DNA of 64,000 nucleotides from JAHFUA01 sp963808725 (GTDB lineage Bacteria > Acidobacteriota > Terriglobia > Terriglobales > Acidobacteriaceae): assembly GCA_963808725.1 (NCBI GenBank), contig CAWEGO010000004.1, forward strand, positions 124,001 through 188,000, written 5' to 3'. Of this stretch, positions 9,013-17,151 are shown one piece after another. Position numbers and translations under genes: made by a program. Below the pieces are notes generated by a model. It was not told where the DNA came from and did no database searches. It was given only the letters and a program-made list of their open reading frames with translations. How positions within the stretch are numbered: the stretch's first letter is position 1; each line of letters begins with the position of its first letter.

Positions 9013-9070
9013 ATGAATGTCCTCTCGATGACAAAGTATACAACCCGTGGGTGCGCCTGTGCAGCGGGCG

Positions 9071-9862
9071 CTACGGCTTCTCCGCCACGATGACCGTGTA
9101 GGTCAGCTCCCCCGACCGATACGCCTCGAGGATCACGTCGATCCCTGCGACGAACTCCCGCACCGCCGCGGGCAGCAGCTTAACCGCAACCGCCGCCGCC
9201 TTCGCACGCTGCCGGCAGATCTCCCAGGTCGGTAGCACGCGAGGGCTCAGGTCTTCCGCGACCTGCGCGCGTAGCCCCGCCGCCGCGATGGCGCTCTCGT
9301 ACTGCTCACGGGTCCAGAGTTCCGGACATAAGAATCGCGTCGCCACTTCCTGGACGCGTGGGCTGGTCATGCTGCCGGTCCAAGCGGAGAGCAGCACCTG
9401 TCCTCCCGCCCGCAGCGTCCGACCGGCGTTCGCGAAGTAAGCGCGCTTGTCGGCGAAATGCTCGGACGATTCCATCGTCCACACCAGTTCGAACTGTTCT
9501 GCGGGATAGGCGAAGGTCTCAGCGTCCGCGGCGACTATGCTCACCTGCTCGCCGACTCCCGCTCGCGCCGCGTTCTCACGCGCGATGTGCGCTTGCTTCT
9601 CGCTGATGGTGATCCCCAGCACGCGGCATTTGCACTCCTCCGCCAGGTGGATCGCTGTTCCGCCGTGGCCGCAACCCACGTCCAGAACCTCGCGACCAAC
9701 CGCTCCCAGCAGGCCCACGCAGTGCTCGAGAAGGCGAACCTGCGCCCGGGCCGGCCCGTCGCCGTCCAGGAACAGACCATGATGGATGTGGTCGCCCCAG
9801 AAAGTACGATAGATGAACGCCAGCGAATCGTAGTGCTCGCGGATCGCGGCGGCCGTCGTCAT
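9071..9862 (-). CDS. Class I SAM-dependent methyltransferase
   Basis: 263 residues. SAM-binding motif I is LDVGCGHGGTA near 60-70, followed by the acidic loop ITISEKQ and VAADAETF. The sequence resembles small-molecule C- or O-methyltransferases of the cyclopropane synthase/tocopherol methyltransferase group (HGLFLDGD, MESSEHFADK). Its ATG (9862-9860) overlaps the TGA of the upstream thiO gene in an ATGA junction, so translation is coupled. No other thiamine gene adjoins, so the coupling with glycine oxidase is not explained; the substrate is unknown. Confidence 0.85.
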   Translation of the reverse strand: MTTAAAIREHYDSLAFIYRTFWGDHIHHGLFLDGDGPARAQVRLLEHCVGLLGAVGREVLDVGCGHGGTAIHLAEECKCRVLGITISEKQAHIARENAARAGVGEQVSIVAADAETFAYPAEQFELVWTMESSEHFADKRAYFANAGRTLRAGGQVLLSAWTGSMTSPRVQEVATRFLCPELWTREQYESAIAAAGLRAQVAEDLSPRVLPTWEICRQRAKAAAVAVKLLPAAVREFVAGIDVILEAYRSGELTYTVIVAEKP

Positions 9863-10935
9863 CAGAACCTCGCCGGCGAAAACGCGCTCAGGTCGAAGTC
9901 CGGCTTCAAACCGCGCACCACCTGCGACATAACCATCGCCGTCACCGGAGCCAGCAGGATGCCGTCGCGATAGTGCCCAGCGGCGACAAAATAATTCGCT
10001 ACCTCAGTCGCGCCCAGCAGCGGCAGCGCATCGGGGGTGCCCGGACGCAGGCCCGCCCATGTCTCCAGCATGCGCGCCTCGCCCAGCTCCGGGATCAGGC
10101 GGGCGGCGGCCTGGTGCAGGCGCTGGATGGTCTCCGGGTCGACGCGCTTGTCGAAGCCGTCGTCTTCGAGCGTCGAGCCGATCACGATTCGCCCATCGCT
10201 GCGTGGCACCACGTACACCTCGGGCGCGCGCACTACGTGGTTGACGAGTCCGTGCTGCGAAGCGACCACGCACAGCATCTGGCCCTTGACCGGCCGGGTA
10301 GGGAAGCGCAGTGGCGAAACTTGCCCCGCCCACGCGCCACAGCAGTTCACCACCGCGCCGGCTGTGTAGGATGTCTTCGCCGTCTTAACCGCTACAGCGC
10401 GTCCGCCTTCGACTTCCACCGCCGTCACCGAGGCGCCGGAGGCGATGTCAACGCCGCGATGCTTCGCGGCTTTCAGCGATGCGGCCATCAGCCCTCGCGG
10501 ATCCACACAGCCTTCCGGTGTCCAGTACGCCGCCTCGCCGGAGTAAGCGAGACGCGGCTCCAGGCGAGCGATCTCATCCGCCGTGAGCGTCCGCCATTCT
10601 CCTGTAGCGACGTAGTTTGCCGCTTCTCCTTCCGCCGGTTGTTCGAAGTACACGATCGTGCCCTGGGTGCGCAAGTCCACCCGCATCCCCGACTCGTCCT
10701 CGATCTCGCGCACGAACTCGGGATAGATGCCGGCGCTGGCCCGCGCCAGCCGCCGCAGCGGGACCGGCAGCATGGGATCGCACCAGGCGAGCATGCCGGC
10801 GGCGGCGTGCGAGGCTTCGCGTCCGGGCTCGCCGCGCTCCACGATCAGCACGCTGGCGCCGTGCTTGCGCAGCTCCCGCGCCAACGACACTCCAACGATG
10901 CCGCCTCCGGCGATCACCACGTCCCAGCTTTTCAC
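9862..10935 (-). CDS. thiO: Glycine oxidase ThiO-like FAD-dependent oxidoreductase
   Basis: 357 residues. N-terminal FAD-binding Rossmann motif VVIAGGGIVGVSLARELRKHGASVLIVE, then REASHAAAGML and the C-terminal GLRPGTPDALPLLG and AAGHYRDGILLAP typical of ThiO/DAAO. The family oxidises glycine to iminoacetate for the thiazole ring of thiamine. The gene starts 113 nt from the divergent coiled-coil gene at 11049, so promoters for both probably lie between. It is the first gene of a two-gene unit with the methyltransferase. Confidence 0.88.
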   Translation of the reverse strand: MKSWDVVIAGGGIVGVSLARELRKHGASVLIVERGEPGREASHAAAGMLAWCDPMLPVPLRRLARASAGIYPEFVREIEDESGMRVDLRTQGTIVYFEQPAEGEAANYVATGEWRTLTADEIARLEPRLAYSGEAAYWTPEGCVDPRGLMAASLKAAKHRGVDIASGASVTAVEVEGGRAVAVKTAKTSYTAGAVVNCCGAWAGQVSPLRFPTRPVKGQMLCVVASQHGLVNHVVRAPEVYVVPRSDGRIVIGSTLEDDGFDKRVDPETIQRLHQAAARLIPELGEARMLETWAGLRPGTPDALPLLGATEVANYFVAAGHYRDGILLAPVTAMVMSQVVRGLKPDFDLSAFSPARF

Positions 10936-11048
10936 GCCAGCATTCTAGCGGAGGCAGCCCATCGCGACCGGGCGGACTGCCGATGGCCGCATTGACAGTG
11001 CCGCAACCGTGCTGAAACAATGGCTTACGCAGATTGCACGAGGCACCC

Positions 11049-11882
11049 ATGCTTCTTGAAGAGGAACCCGTTGCCCCGCCCCCGCCGAGCGGCGGGAGCA
11101 CCTTGCGGAATGTCCTGCTGGCGGTGGCCGCCGTTTACATCATCGTCTCCCTGTACCTGATGTTCGACATGCACGGCCGGCTGGCCAAGGTGGAAAGCAC
11201 GCAGGCCGCGGCCAGCATCAGCTCGGAAAAGCTCGCCCGCCACGTGGCCGAGGACGAGGCCGACGCCAAGGCCTCGCAGCGCGCCATCGCCAAGCAGTTG
11301 GGCATGACGGAAGAGCAGTTGGCGCGCCGCACCGCCGAACTGCAACGCCAGCAGCGCGCCGCCGAATCCCGCCTGAGCGAGCAGGGCGAGGAAATCGGCA
11401 AAGTCACCGGGGAGGTGGCTGGCGTGAAAGGTGAAGTCGCCGGCGTGAAGGGCGACGTTGGCAACGTCAAAACCGACCTCGAGACCACCAAGGTCACGCT
11501 GGAGCGCGTCAGGGGCGACCTGGGCCAGCAGAGCGGCCTCATCGCGCACACCCGCGATGACCTCGAGTACCTGAAGCACAAGGGCGACCGCAACTACTAC
11601 GAGTTCACGCTCACCAAGTCCAAGGGAAGCACGCCGGTTTCGACCGTCAGCCTGCAGCTCAAGAAAACCGATCCCAAGCGCGGCAAGTTCACGCTCAACG
11701 TCATCGCCGACGATCGCACCATCGAGAAGAAAGACAGGACCGTCTTCGAGCCGCTGCAGTTCTATACCGGCCGCGACCGCATGCTGTATGAGTTGGTAGT
11801 GTTCACGGTGGCTAAGGACAAAGTCACCGGCTATATTTCCACGCCCAAGAACGCTCGCACGCCCACGCCCACCGGCAACTGA
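11049..11882 (+). CDS. Membrane-anchored coiled-coil protein of unknown function
   Basis: 277 residues from the ATG at 11049, preceded by GAGG at suitable spacing. Layout: a short acidic/Pro-rich cytoplasmic N-terminus, one membrane helix at about 24-43 (NVLLAVAAVYIIVSLYLMF), a long heptad-rich coiled coil to about 170 with a short repeat GEVAGVKGEVAGVKGDVGNVK, and a C-terminal beta-rich domain of roughly 90 residues (YYEFTLTKSKGSTPVSTVSLQLKK). This suggests a periplasmic stalk and head. I do not recognise the family. Confidence 0.75.
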   Translation: MLLEEEPVAPPPPSGGSTLRNVLLAVAAVYIIVSLYLMFDMHGRLAKVESTQAAASISSEKLARHVAEDEADAKASQRAIAKQLGMTEEQLARRTAELQRQQRAAESRLSEQGEEIGKVTGEVAGVKGEVAGVKGDVGNVKTDLETTKVTLERVRGDLGQQSGLIAHTRDDLEYLKHKGDRNYYEFTLTKSKGSTPVSTVSLQLKKTDPKRGKFTLNVIADDRTIEKKDRTVFEPLQFYTGRDRMLYELVVFTVAKDKVTGYISTPKNARTPTPTGN

Positions 11883-11896
11883 AAAGCAGATTCCCT

Positions 11897-11958
11897 CAGG
11901 GGCTAAAGCCGCCGTCGTTCGTGGTTCTGGGCGGCACGGCTGAAGCTGCGCCCTTCCC
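11897..11958. repeat. Dispersed element, GGCTAAAGCC..GGCACGGCTGAA type, copy 1
   Basis: Contains CCTCAGGGGCTAAAGCC followed about 30 nt later by GGCACGGCTGAAGC and GCCCTTCCCAA. The same ordered blocks recur at 16544-16610, and a partial reversed piece lies near 32713. It sits in a convergent gene gap. Confidence 0.65.
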
Positions 11959-12001
11959 AAAAATCATTTACCTTCCCAAAATCCTTTATTAGATAGCTTC
12001 T

Positions 12002-12029
12002 GACAACTCACAACTGGCAACTGGCAACG
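12002..12029. repeat. Heptanucleotide array (ACAACTG-type)
   Basis: About four tandem heptads reading as ACAACTC, ACAACTG, GCAACTG, GCAACGA, directly before the stop codon region of the minus-strand gene at 12031. Confidence 0.7.
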
Positions 12030-12030
12030 A

Positions 12031-12609
12031 CTACGGCTTTTCCGCAATCACCATGGGCTGCCGGTCGTAGTTTTCCAGCGTGACCGTCAGCGACTTGCGC
12101 TTGTCGAACGCGTCCTGGGTGACGGGGAACAACACCAGCACCATGCCCTCGGTCTGCTCGCCGGGGGCGATCTTGGTTTCCGGCGTCAAGGGCGCGGTCT
12201 GATGACGGCCGAGGTCGGGGAAGGCCTTAAAGTAACGCTCGAAGTCTACGGTCGAGGCGGCAGTGTCGGTCCACTCTCCCTGGTCGGTCTTGAGCTGGGC
12301 CTTGATCTCGCGCACCCACATCGGCTTGTTGCTGAGGTTGTTGACGCGGACCTGCAACAGCACAAAGGTGCTGCTCTTGTCCGGCAATTCCGCCGTATGA
12401 ACTTCCATGATGGCGCCCGAGGCTCCCGGCTTGGGGCGCATCAGATAAGCCCCCACGCCCACGATCGCCGCCAGCACCACCAGCACGATCACCACCGGCA
12501 TGATCGGCGGCAGCGTCCATTTGGCGCTATCCATTTCTTCGGTGATGGGGATGTGTCCCGCGTCCGGCGCCGGCTGGCTGGCTTTCGGTTTGGTGGCTTC
12601 GTCAGGCAT
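12031..12609 (-). CDS. Single-pass membrane protein, DUF-type, downstream of polX
   Basis: 192 residues from the ATG at 12609, which has GAGGAGAG at good spacing. A Pro/Lys-rich cytoplasmic tail of about 35 residues is followed by one membrane helix (PVVIVLVVLAAIVGVGAYLM). A periplasmic beta-sandwich-like domain follows (VHTAELPDKSSTFVLLQVRVNNLSNKPMWVREIKAQL, later EQTEGMVLVLFPVTQDAF), of the DUF4352/DUF2393-like kind that appears in exported lipoproteins. The polX stop codon is 14 nt upstream, so the two genes likely share a transcript. Function unknown. Confidence 0.72.
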   Translation of the reverse strand: MPDEATKPKASQPAPDAGHIPITEEMDSAKWTLPPIMPVVIVLVVLAAIVGVGAYLMRPKPGASGAIMEVHTAELPDKSSTFVLLQVRVNNLSNKPMWVREIKAQLKTDQGEWTDTAASTVDFERYFKAFPDLGRHQTAPLTPETKIAPGEQTEGMVLVLFPVTQDAFDKRKSLTVTLENYDRQPMVIAEKP

Positions 12610-12623
12610 GGCTGCTCTCCTCG

Positions 12624-14369
12624 CTACCACTGCTTCTTCATCGCCCTGGCAAACTTTTCCGCGGGCAGCGTATTCAGCACATCCGCCTTGGTCAACCATG
12701 CGCGCCGCGCCTGCAGCACGCCGTACTTGATCTTTTCCAGGTGCGAGGTGTGGTGGGAATCGGTGTTAATCACGATCTTCACTCCGCGCTCCTTGGCCAT
12801 GCGCAGGTGCAAATCTGACAGGTCCAGCCGGTCAGGATAGGAATTCAGCTCCATGGCGACACGGTGCTTGGCCGCCGACTTCAGTATGGCGTCCATGTCG
12901 AAGTCATAAGCGTCGCGGCGCAGCAACAGGCGCCCCGTGGGATGTCCCAGGATCGACACGTGCGGGTTCGCAATCGCGCGCAGCAGCCGCTCCGTCATCT
13001 TCTGCGGCTCCTGGTTGAAGTGCGAGTGCACGCTGGCGATCACCAGGTCCATCTGCTCCAGCACCGAGTCGCAGAGGTCGAGGTCGCCATCGGCCAATAT
13101 GTCCACTTCGATCCCGGCAAAAATCTTAATCCCGTCCACCTGGGTAGCGCGGATCTTCTTGGTGTGCTCCAGCGCCCGCTCGTCGTCGAGCCCGAAGGTC
13201 ATGGCCAGACTTTTCGTATGATCTGTGATCGCCATGTACTTGTAGCCGCGCTGCCGCGCCGCCAGCGCCATCTCTTCGATGGTGTTGCGCCCATCGGTGG
13301 TATTGGTGTGCATGTGCACGTCGCCTTGCAGATCCTTTTCCGTGATCAGCGCCGGAATGGCGTGCTTTTCTGCCAACTCGACCTCGCCGCAGTTCTCGCG
13401 CATCTCCGGCGGGATGAAGTCGAGGCCCAGCTTGCCGTAGATCTCTTCTTCAGTCCGGCCGGCCACCGGCTTTTCGTCCTTCAGTCGCGCCAGCGAGTAC
13501 TCGCTCAGGGTGTAGCCCAGCTTGAGCGCCCGCTGCCGCAGCGCGATGTTGTGCGCCTTCGAGCCGGTGAAGTAGCACATGGCAGCGCCGAACGATTCTG
13601 GCGCCAGCAAGCGCACGTCCACCTGCATGCCGCTGCGCAGCTTGAAGCTGACCTTGTTCTCGCCGCGGGCAATCGTCTCCAGGATGCCGGGGAAGGCGAG
13701 GATGCGCTCAATTACCGCCTCGCGCGGCTTCTCGCTGGTGCAGCATTTGCCCGTGACCAGCACGTCCAGATCGCCCACAGTTTCGCGCCCGCGCCGCAGC
13801 GAGCCCGCCGGAGTGACCGCATCCAAGCCCGGGATCCCGTGCAGGTGCTGGATCAGTTTTTGCGCGGTGCGGTCGGCCTCGTCCAGCAGGAAGCGTCCCG
13901 AGATCCGGCGGTACTGCTCGATGGATTTCAGAATCTTCTGCTCCTGCTTCTCGCCCATGCGCGGCAGCTCGCGCAGCTTGCCTGCGCGCGCCAGCTTCTC
14001 CACGCCAGCCGGATCGCAGACTTGAAACGTGTCCCAGATGAGCGCCACCGTCTTCGGGCCCAGGCCCTGGATCTTCAGCAGATCGAGCATCGCGGGCTGA
14101 TACTTGGCGAGCAGCTCGGCGTGCATCGTAAGCTTGCCCTCGCGGAACAGCTCCTGAATGTGGCTGGCCATGCTTTTGCCGATGCCGGGGATCTCCAGCA
14201 GTTTCTTGGTCTCGGCCGCCAGCTCGGCGATGGGCGTGGGCAGCGACTCCAGCGCCTGCGCCGCGTTGCGGTAGGAGCGGATGCGGAAGGAATCGTCACC
14301 ACGAACTTCCATCAGGTCGGCGGTCTCGTAGAGAATGGCGGCCACGCTCTTGTTGTCGAAGGTGGGCAT
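12624..14369 (-). CDS. polX: DNA polymerase/3'-5' exonuclease PolX
   Basis: 581 residues, the normal size for bacterial PolX. The N-terminal helix-hairpin-helix part (LLEIPGIGKSMASHI, IQGLGPKTVALI) contacts DNA. The family-X polymerase core shows GSLRRGRETVGDLDVLV with the paired catalytic Asp residues. The C-terminal PHP nuclease domain begins at GDVHMHTNTTDG and continues with ITDHTKSLAM, CDSVLEQMDLVIASVHSH and the terminal HTSHLE. Expected role is gap filling in base-excision repair. The start at 14369 has GGAAAG upstream and gives the standard MPTFDNKSVAAIL opening. Confidence 0.95.
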   Translation of the reverse strand: MPTFDNKSVAAILYETADLMEVRGDDSFRIRSYRNAAQALESLPTPIAELAAETKKLLEIPGIGKSMASHIQELFREGKLTMHAELLAKYQPAMLDLLKIQGLGPKTVALIWDTFQVCDPAGVEKLARAGKLRELPRMGEKQEQKILKSIEQYRRISGRFLLDEADRTAQKLIQHLHGIPGLDAVTPAGSLRRGRETVGDLDVLVTGKCCTSEKPREAVIERILAFPGILETIARGENKVSFKLRSGMQVDVRLLAPESFGAAMCYFTGSKAHNIALRQRALKLGYTLSEYSLARLKDEKPVAGRTEEEIYGKLGLDFIPPEMRENCGEVELAEKHAIPALITEKDLQGDVHMHTNTTDGRNTIEEMALAARQRGYKYMAITDHTKSLAMTFGLDDERALEHTKKIRATQVDGIKIFAGIEVDILADGDLDLCDSVLEQMDLVIASVHSHFNQEPQKMTERLLRAIANPHVSILGHPTGRLLLRRDAYDFDMDAILKSAAKHRVAMELNSYPDRLDLSDLHLRMAKERGVKIVINTDSHHTSHLEKIKYGVLQARRAWLTKADVLNTLPAEKFARAMKKQW

Positions 14370-14404
14370 GCTTTCCGAGAGGAATTCTATTCCTTCGCAA
14401 GGGG

Positions 14405-14466
14405 ATGCAGCACTCAGCATTCAGCAACCGTTTTTGGTGATCACCCGATGACCCGATCACCCGATT
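14405..14466. repeat. Two adjacent short tandem arrays
   Basis: A heptad run AGCACTC, AGCATTC, AGCAACC at about 14408-14428 is followed by an octad-like run of GATCACCC, GATGACCC, GATCACCC and GATTCC up to about 14467. They lie between the polX start and the cold-shock gene terminator. Confidence 0.65.
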
Positions 14467-14477
14467 CCAACGGCTAA

Positions 14478-14505
14478 AACAAAATAAAAGCCCAGCTTGC
14501 TGGGC
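14478..14505 (-). terminator. Rho-independent terminator of the cold-shock gene
   Basis: Stem GCCCAGC/GCTGGGC (14490-14505) followed on the minus strand by a T-rich tail (from the A-rich stretch 14478-14489). It lies 34 nt after the cold-shock stop codon. Confidence 0.8.
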
Positions 14506-14538
14506 CGGGCTGCGAGAGGAAATTTTTCTCGGCGCTTC

Positions 14539-14754
14539 TTAGGAAGCGACTTTCAGAACCTTGTCGGCCTGCGGGCCTTTCTGCCCCTGGACGATCTCAA
14601 ACTCGACCTCGTCGCCCTCCTGCAGGCTCTTGTAGCCTTCCGATCCGATGGCGCTGTAGTGGACGAAAACGTCGGGTTGTCCATCTTCACGTCCAATGAA
14701 TCCATAGCCTTTGGCGTTATTGAACCACTTCACTTTTCCTTTCATGCGTGCCAA
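14539..14754 (-). CDS. Cold-shock protein, CspA family
   Basis: About 70 residues with both nucleic-acid-binding motifs: RNP1 as KGYGFIG and RNP2 as DVFVHYS, after the standard KGKVKWFNNAKGYGF opening. It binds single-stranded RNA as a chaperone. The start is decided by spacing: AGGAG lies 6 nt before a TTG (14754) but about 15 nt before the next ATG (14745). I therefore annotate the TTG start MARMKGKVKWF. A long untranslated leader of roughly 165 nt is predicted from the candidate promoter, as in cold-induced csp genes. Confidence 0.94.
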   Translation of the reverse strand: MARMKGKVKWFNNAKGYGFIGREDGQPDVFVHYSAIGSEGYKSLQEGDEVEFEIVQGQKGPQADKVLKVAS

Positions 14755-14927
14755 CTTTCTCTCCTTTGCGTTCGGGGCCCCGTACCGTTGGCGCGCTATG
14801 CCTTGGCGACGGTCTCACCCGTGCTGAGTTCCAGCCGCAACAGGTGTGCCGACGGTGCCGCTGGCGGGGAAGACGGAGTCTTGGTCCGGTGGGCAGGATC
14901 ATCCGCATCCTGTTGCTGCCTGAGTAG

Positions 14928-14957
14928 ATTTTCTCTCCGCCGCGGCTTTGTTGTCAA
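14928..14957 (-). promoter_or_regulatory. Candidate promoter of the cold-shock gene
   Basis: Perfect TTGACA at 14957-14952 (minus strand), then an 18-nt spacer and GAAAAT at 14933-14928 (4/6 match). It would give a leader of about 165 nt. The region between it and the NUDIX gene end at 15027 shows nothing else. Confidence 0.4.
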
Positions 14958-15026
14958 GGTAGTTACGCCGCAACGTCGTCAGGCGATACAGTGAAGACCC
15001 GCTCCCGGAGAGGATTTCGGACCGGC

Positions 15027-15596
15027 TCAGCGCCGCCGGCTGCGCTCGTACCACAGGACGCCGGCGATGGTCTTGCCGTCGCGCAGGATGCCGTTCATGG
15101 CCATCCGCACCGCCTGCGCGAGAGGGAAGAAGCGCTTGGCGATCATTTCATCCTCTTCCGGCTGGGCCGCTCCCTGGGTGAGCCCGCGCGCCAGGTAGAT
15201 GGCCATGGTCTCGTCCAGGAATCCGGGGCTGGAATAAAAGGTGAAGGCGTGCCGCCACTCGCGGGCGGTGATGCCGGTCTCCTCCAGCAGTTCACGTTTG
15301 GCGCCGGTCAGCGCACTCTCGCCCGGGTCGATGCGCCCCGCGGGCAGTTCCCACAGCGACCCGCCTGCCGCGTGCCGGTATTGGCGCTCCAGCAGCACCC
15401 GCGGCTGGCCTCCGCGCTCATCCACCGCCAGCACCACCACCGACCCCTGGTGCCGCACTATGTCCCGCCGCAGCGGCTTGTCGATGCCCGGCTCGCGCAC
15501 GTAGTCGGTGGTGACGCTGAACACCGGCCCGCGGTAAACGGTCTTCGAAGACACGACCTCAGCCTTGTGTTTTTTGCTTCCGCTCTTTCTCGCCAT
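15027..15596 (-). CDS. NUDIX hydrolase, ADP-ribose pyrophosphatase-like
   Basis: 189 residues from the ATG at 15596. The NUDIX box is complete: GRIDPGESALTGAKRELLEETGI fits Gx5Ex7REUxEExGU. The upstream region VYRGPVFSVTTDYVREPG and the segment LLERQYRHAAGGSLWELPAGR match ADP-ribose pyrophosphatases (NudF-like). These split ADP-ribose to AMP and ribose 5-phosphate in the cytoplasm. The Lys-rich N-terminus (ARKSGSKKHK) is an extension. It is divergent from the DUF2520 gene with only 45 nt between starts. Confidence 0.88.
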   Translation of the reverse strand: MARKSGSKKHKAEVVSSKTVYRGPVFSVTTDYVREPGIDKPLRRDIVRHQGSVVVLAVDERGGQPRVLLERQYRHAAGGSLWELPAGRIDPGESALTGAKRELLEETGITAREWRHAFTFYSSPGFLDETMAIYLARGLTQGAAQPEEDEMIAKRFFPLAQAVRMAMNGILRDGKTIAGVLWYERSRRR

Positions 15597-15641
15597 GGTG
15601 AGACTATAAACGACTCCACGAACGCCAGCGACCGACGACTT

Positions 15642-16502
15642 ATGACCAACGACCAACGACGGCCATCGATCACCCTGATCGGCCCGGGCAATCTGGGGCG
15701 CGTGCTCGGCCTGGCGCTGCACGCTGCCGGTTATCGCATCGACGAGATCGTCGCCCGCGACGCTCCCGAATCCCGCAAGCGTGCCCGCGCCTTGGCCCGA
15801 CAGGTGGGCGCGCGGGCCACGACGTATGCGGACGCCCAGTTCGCCTCAGAGATCATCTGGCTGTGCGTGAGCGATGACGCCATCGGTCCCACCGCCGCGG
15901 CGCTGGCGGCACGCGCAGACTGGCGAGGTAAGATCGCGCTGCACTCCAGTGGCGCGCGCAGCAGCAGGGAACTGGAGCCGCTGGCCCGGCGCGGCGCTGC
16001 CGTGGGATCGCTGCATCCCATGCAGACCTTCGTCCGCGCTTCCCCCGCGACGCTTACCGGCGTGTCGTTCGCGGTGGAAGGCGATCCCGCCGCGGTGCGC
16101 GTCGGCCGGCGCATTGCCCGCGATCTCGGCGGCAGCGTCTTCACCATACGCCCCGAAGCCAAGGTGCTCTATCACGCGATTGGCTCGTTCTGCTCGCCGA
16201 TGATCATCGCGACGCTGGCGACGGCGGAGCGCATCGCCCGCGCCGCCGGCATTCCGCCGGCGGCGGCCAAGCGGATCATGCATCCCATCCTGCGCCAGAC
16301 CATTGCCAACTATCTCGCGAAGGGCGCGGCCGCTGCCTTCAGCGGGCCGATCAACCGCGCCGACGTCAATACCATCCGCAAACATCTTGAAGCGTTACGT
16401 GAAGTGCCAGGCGCGCGAGACATCTATGTCGCGCTGGCGCGCTCCGCCCTGCGCACTCTGCCGGTGCGCGACCGAAGGGCGGTTCGAAAGATTTTGCGAT
16501 GA
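15642..16502 (+). CDS. Rossmann-like/DUF2520 domain protein
   Basis: 286 residues. The N-terminal NAD(P)-binding motif is ITLIGPGNLGRVLGLALHAAGY, resembling ProC/F420-dependent reductases. The C-terminal DUF2520 helical domain contains VGSLHPMQTFVRASP, KVLYHAIGSFCSPM and a terminal segment with FSGPINRADVNTIRKHLEAL. Proteins of this architecture are often linked to pantothenate or coenzyme metabolism, but the reaction is not established. The chosen ATG sits inside a short heptad-like run (ATGACCA, ACGACCA, ACGACGG) and has no clear Shine-Dalgarno, so the exact start is uncertain. Confidence 0.82.
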   Translation: MTNDQRRPSITLIGPGNLGRVLGLALHAAGYRIDEIVARDAPESRKRARALARQVGARATTYADAQFASEIIWLCVSDDAIGPTAAALAARADWRGKIALHSSGARSSRELEPLARRGAAVGSLHPMQTFVRASPATLTGVSFAVEGDPAAVRVGRRIARDLGGSVFTIRPEAKVLYHAIGSFCSPMIIATLATAERIARAAGIPPAAAKRIMHPILRQTIANYLAKGAAAAFSGPINRADVNTIRKHLEALREVPGARDIYVALARSALRTLPVRDRRAVRKILR

Positions 16503-16543
16503 GCGCAAGTCAGGCCAGTAGCAGGCATCCTTGTCAGTTGGCC

Positions 16544-16610
16544 CTCAGTGGCTAAAGCCAGCATAAATCAAAGCGATCAACGGCACGGCTGAAAGCCATG
16601 CCCTCCCCAA
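16544..16610. repeat. Dispersed element, GGCTAAAGCC..GGCACGGCTGAA type, copy 2
   Basis: Ordered blocks CCTCAGTGGCTAAAGCC, then GGCACGGCTGAAAGCC and GCCCTCCCCAA, matching copy 1 at 11897. It lies in the convergent gap between the DUF2520 gene and the small basic gene at 16669. Confidence 0.65.
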
Positions 16611-16646
16611 GAAAGGCAGTCGGGAACCATGTTAACGCCGATTCCA

Positions 16647-16667
16647 AATGCTGATGGCTGAGTGCTG
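16647..16667. repeat. Heptanucleotide array (ATGGCTG-type)
   Basis: Three tandem heptads AATGCTG, ATGGCTG, AGTGCTG, abutting the stop codon of the small gene at 16669. Confidence 0.6.
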
Positions 16668-16668
16668 C

Positions 16669-16806
16669 TCAGGTATTTTGCGCTTTCGCCGCGGGCGGTT
16701 TAGGGGCCGCTAGCGTCTCTCGCAATTTCCGATTGCGTTCCCGCTGCGCCGCTCTCTTCTTGCGCAGTCGATGGAACCGTGATTTATCGCCGTTTCGTGT
16801 GGACAA
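16669..16806 (-). CDS. Small, highly basic protein (45 aa), TTG start
   Basis: 45 residues starting MSTRNGDKSRFHRLRKKRAA, followed by a second Arg/Lys-rich stretch (QRERNRKLRE) and a Pro/Ala/Lys tail. The start is a TTG at 16806 preceded by GGAGG with 6 nt spacing, which makes a real gene likely despite its size. The composition suggests RNA or ribosome binding. I recall similar short proteins in Acidobacteriota but cannot name a family. It stands alone between two repeat elements and the zinc-finger-like gene at 16870. Confidence 0.55.
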   Translation of the reverse strand: MSTRNGDKSRFHRLRKKRAAQRERNRKLRETLAAPKPPAAKAQNT

Positions 16807-16869
16807 AGTGAGCCTCCGTCTCCGGTCGCGTTCGTTTTGTGCGCCGCAACGTTATCACGAGTCGGTTGC

Positions 16870-17151
16870 TCACTTCATTTCGTTTGATTTCGGCAGTTGG
16901 ATCGAGCTCTGGTGGTTGTTTTCCTGGATGTGATCCCAGACAAACTTATCGGCCAGCCAGATCGCCTGGCGGTCGGCCAGGGCCTGGTCCATAGCGACGG
17001 ACCGATGGGCGATGGCGAAGCGCGCACCACACTGATCGCACACCACCGTCGTCATCTGGACCGTGCCCGGTGCGCTCTCCAGGTTTCTGCGCAGGCGCTT
17101 GGCGGTCCCGCTGGAGAGGTGCTCCGACAATGCGGCAGAGGGTCGGTTCAT
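16870..17151 (-). CDS. Small CxxC protein translationally coupled to a DEAD-box helicase
   Basis: 93 residues from the ATG at 17151, which overlaps the helicase stop codon in an ATGA junction. A single CDQCGARF motif in the middle suggests half of a zinc ribbon. The rest is polar with the segment DRQAIWLADKFVWDHIQENNH, which could be helical. An internal ATG at 17055 (MTTVVCDQCG) is an alternative start. The coupling implies a role near the helicase, for instance RNA handling, but there is no family I can name. Confidence 0.6.
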   Translation of the reverse strand: MNRPSAALSEHLSSGTAKRLRRNLESAPGTVQMTTVVCDQCGARFAIAHRSVAMDQALADRQAIWLADKFVWDHIQENNHQSSIQLPKSNEMK

